This document shows positions 63,301 through 64,000 of a DNA stretch of 64,000 nucleotides, in pieces (positions within the stretch are counted from its first letter, which is position 1; each line of letters opens with the position of its first letter). The notes beneath the pieces are model-generated. The model searched no databases and was not told the origin of the DNA. It saw only the letters and a program-made list of their open reading frames with translations. The stretch covers positions 434,001-498,000 of the forward strand of contig JAFHKR010000038.1 of assembly GCA_017052515.1 (NCBI GenBank). The letters are read 5' to 3'. The stretch is from Fictibacillus nanhaiensis (lineage in GTDB: Bacteria; Bacillota; Bacilli; Bacillales; Fictibacillaceae). The translations under genes and the position numbers were made by a program.

Positions 63301-64000
63301 AACCCGTTTCTACTTCGATAATAATGGAAATACAACGCATACCTGGGTTTATGATGAAACTGTTGCTGTGCCAGAAACTTACGATCCTGATAAAGACGGT
63401 AAATACAACACAGAAACAATATCCACTTATGATGCTAATAATAGACTTTTACAAGAAAGTATTTCTCATACAGGGACTGTCACTACGCACTCTTTTGTTG
63501 ATAAAGACAATAAAGAAATCTTAAAGAATGCGCTTGGGGATACTGAGGTCTTTTATAACAATAATGAAGACGTTAGTTCGATTAGAACACCTAATGGAGA
63601 CACGTTTACGTATGAATATTTGGTAGATGATTCGATTTCCAAAATTAATGCTCCAGGTGTAAAAACAAGCTTAACGTACAATGGTGGTACTAAGGTTGCA
63701 ACAATGAAGGGGATTAACGGAAGTGGTTCTTCTGTCGTTGACTTAGGATACACCTACACAGATACTGAGCAAATCGCACAGATTACTGATAAAGGGCAAG
63801 TTAAAAAGAAATACACGTATACTGCTAACGGTTACTTAGAAACTGTAGAAGCAAACGGTAAGAAGTATAAGTTTTCTTACGATGCCAATGGTAATATGAT
63901 AAGAGTTGATAATCTAACTTCCGGTAAAGTTAAAGAAACATATACGTATGCTACTGGAAACCGTATTTCACAAAAGAAGGAATATAACGATACAACAGGT
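57323..64000 (+). CDS. Giant secreted WapA-like DNRLRE/FN3/RHS (YD-repeat) protein, 3' end beyond window
   Basis: At least 2226 residues without a stop; the C-terminus lies outside. Order: signal peptide (MKVKPLIIWLMVVTLVLSSV...EA), basic linker, beta domain, DNRLRE domain (from about residue 290, e.g. SHRSFIKPG), FN3-type domains (about 470-690), a CARDB-like domain (VEITLKNEG, about 715), Ig-like bacterial domain, then from about 1005 RHS/YD repeats (DASVDGRQLDPSIGRTYNS, YDTLGNLLAKTEP). A carbohydrate-binding-like insert is at about 1440-1580. WapA and RHS proteins deliver a C-terminal toxin to neighbours by contact; the toxin and immunity gene would be beyond 64000. AGAGGG site at 57312. 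Confidence 0.9.
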   Translation, partial: MIKGSKMKVKPLIIWLMVVTLVLSSVPWTEAQPKVFAHGSDNHGQEKQEKKSKKNKNVERLHEIKEKRTSHSKTFKNSDLTETTEMYSSPVFYQEESKGNWLEIDNTVSESIIDQTEKGKYKYKNKANKFSSYFASHANKEIFKIKQKNHWLSYSISGASNVEAKAKDNEIVYKNIFKDTDAKYRIGRKGIKEDFILHSKPDFNTITFDLKTNLEIEQKDNTFDFLDKKTNEVIWSFEPLFMRDSNDMESYKSTFEYVKSQGKNTLVLHLDEDFLNDKDTKYPVYLDPTVTVGGTSSTTTDAYVGEYYSHVNYGSDVELRTGYAPGVYSHRSFIKPGTAMPNLNGGLLTGATFKAYKYYEPASVDTTINIHKANASWAESTLKWENQPTFGGTYASNTLSKGEANGWYSWNVASLVDYWYTNPTAYHGLVMQASNENTTGSYRKFYASDYGTGSYSPRLEVNYSPKPTVPTGSATGNGANTGNGYVDLNWTSVAGATGYKVLIFNGKAYEEIDVGNVTAWSTKGKKLWPTASQIATGTYTLRKDGTGTEFSDDPRPVYQNSGGTYQSSKNYWFRIKAYNSLGETAQSDAFMPTIIDQTAPTKPGTPTIGNELNTQFRINWQASTDSLSGVQKYLLYMGTTSGGTNILNGEPVTSNTYTFPTPLDPRVTYYYYVKAVDNSGNSSPVSGIGQAKARLLQDASLQAVSIPDPMEAGGDYNVEITLKNEGIETWTSAQNFMLGSVNETDPFSKILRLPLGSTEVINKDQSKTFALKFNGGDKTGLFNTKWRMLKIGTGWFGDTLSRDVPVVDTKAPTGSIVINNGQEITNSPNVTLSLNATDNTSSGWMQRFKNETATYSTYEPFNTTKQWTLSEANGEKTVTAMFKDGSGNESVEASDSIKLDTNFPTAVISTPKELDYLNGTIEIKGTTKDEDLREYSLEYGIGDVPTSWYSILISDRVIEDGLLANWDTSSLTTGKYTIRLTVTDAAGNTTYEQKKVWIDQSNNQLGLEDFWGTESTASGFGSSDINLSNGNLILNYTDASVDGRQLDPSIGRTYNSQDINLGLLGQGWRLSIETAVNEEANGDVIYSDSDGSKHRFIKNTDNTYSAPKGIFKRLIKNTDGKFVITDLDPASISETYSDTGSISSISDKNGNKITFVYTDGKLTSMKDDVSREILFKYGTNNLIDEIILYTGNRVKYGFNEENLLNKVEFFDKNGVSYRVLTYRYNSLNKLTHAVDPNGNAVVYSYNGNRVINAASQHTSREAATGKNLAPVTLNESLIYDLAAKKVMLRVSGAADSQEIDYLFNDAGNIIETVTDPKGLAIREKSTYQDNLLKESIDGKGYKTSYTYDTLGNLLAKTEPTFTDVEGGTGTPITTYEYKAGTNLVVKETDALGRSVTYDYDTKGNRTLMIDSEGFKTTYDYDQYGNLLKETSERGALYGYLPNFSFEEGDTSFKNWNSTGTVTSDTTNKKSGIKSAKLTGTSAVTSEFVPVKKGKLPVRALYWMKGEGLTGTGIKGTLLFYDENKSKISETSSTPTTGSNDWKLFNLSASIPDNAAFISFRVDSALTAGSAFVDSVWVEEANIIEQSEYSTDGLYLVTSTDAYGKKMKYEYDAAGNKISETNELNQTALYNYDADRKVIEEIDRIGKKTVNKYDLNGNLLQVTNPLNQVTEFTYDENNRQTLIKNPEVTKTFYVGQTPQTPEKVVVTEVDEYNEFGQKVAEKDGNGNVSTFVYDKANRLITTTDPLKNKAVYVYDANDNKIKEEDWAYDVSTSTPHIKGTTLYNYDELNREISFTDSSGNPNSIVEKTKYDAVDNEIKTISGVGVTTEFQFDKNNESIYTKESSTPVTETWALYDGNGNLAISLDKQGASYNTHDANGNLLEVIDEEGKKTSYSYNAAGDKIKQVDATGTETTWEYDAEGQLTSEAVKIVNPDTNEVKHQITEYQYDAFGQVTKRTHKEKTNESTITSKEVSLEYDELGRLVKESGSAEGKLTETRFYFDNNGNTTHTWVYDETVAVPETYDPDKDGKYNTETISTYDANNRLLQESISHTGTVTTHSFVDKDNKEILKNALGDTEVFYNNNEDVSSIRTPNGDTFTYEYLVDDSISKINAPGVKTSLTYNGGTKVATMKGINGSGSSVVDLGYTYTDTEQIAQITDKGQVKKKYTYTANGYLETVEANGKKYKFSYDANGNMIRVDNLTSGKVKETYTYATGNRISQKKEYNDTTG

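Overview
The window looks like chromosome from a low-GC, endospore-former-like Firmicute (Bacillaceae; a Bacillus or Fictibacillus relative is my inference). The signs are AT-rich DNA, strong AAGGAGG-type ribosome binding sites, a CsbB/GtrA/YfhO-type operon, RRNPP peptide-sensing regulators, an ECF sigma/anti-sigma pair, a MocR-type regulator, VanZ, Excalibur, ArdC and MntA/HepT genes, and a WapA-like giant protein at the right edge. No rRNA, tRNA or CRISPR array was seen.

Layout. 1-500: end of an unknown gene and a decayed IS3-type transposase, whose terminal repeat supplies the last codons of yfhO. 474-4513 (minus): glycosyltransferase / GtrA flippase / YfhO membrane glycosyltransferase operon. 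4914-5933: two small genes. 6187-19498: a complete peptide-quorum-sensing island. It holds an RRNPP regulator, a propeptide carrying a tandem SHEDPP signal, a lipoprotein, a secreted C39 peptidase and an eight-gene biosynthetic operon (aminotransferase, FAD enzyme, P-loop kinase, HAD phosphatase, FemAB/GNAT-like transferase, ATP-grasp ligase, MetRS-like enzyme, MFS exporter). Three promoter regions in this island carry the same paired operator: arms TTGGGAAA and TTTCCCAA with centres exactly 52 bp apart.

19816-35589: mostly ordinary accessory genes. They include an ECF sigma factor with its own ECF promoter, VanZ, Excalibur, three GNATs, a 2H phosphoesterase, a broken MocR regulator, a kinase, an APH-like kinase, a VOC protein, DUF2785 and an ABC exporter. 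In 23314-23622 there is a deletion scar containing a 139-bp copy of the promoter and first codons of the WapA-like gene at 57323. 36173-38025: ArdC antirestriction protein and an MntA/HepT toxin-antitoxin pair.

38429-56768: a second, different quorum-controlled biosynthetic island. A divergent RRNPP regulator faces a short propeptide gene that is the first gene of a long operon: Ldh-type dehydrogenase, radical SAM enzyme, DPM/ALG5-like glycosyltransferase, PHP-GH3 fusion, two thymidylate-kinase-like enzymes, a carrier protein, a luciferase-like monooxygenase, a CYTH protein, a nucleotidyltransferase, a PqqD-type peptide-recognition protein, a 20-residue candidate precursor peptide, a CPBP protease and a three-gene ABC exporter. 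A UDP-sugar pyrophosphorylase gene lies just outside. I regard this hybrid peptide/sugar/nucleotide-like pathway, and the MetRS/ATP-grasp operon of the first island, as the strongest candidates for undescribed chemistry. 57323-64000: secreted DNRLRE/FN3/RHS (WapA-like) protein, cut off by the window end.
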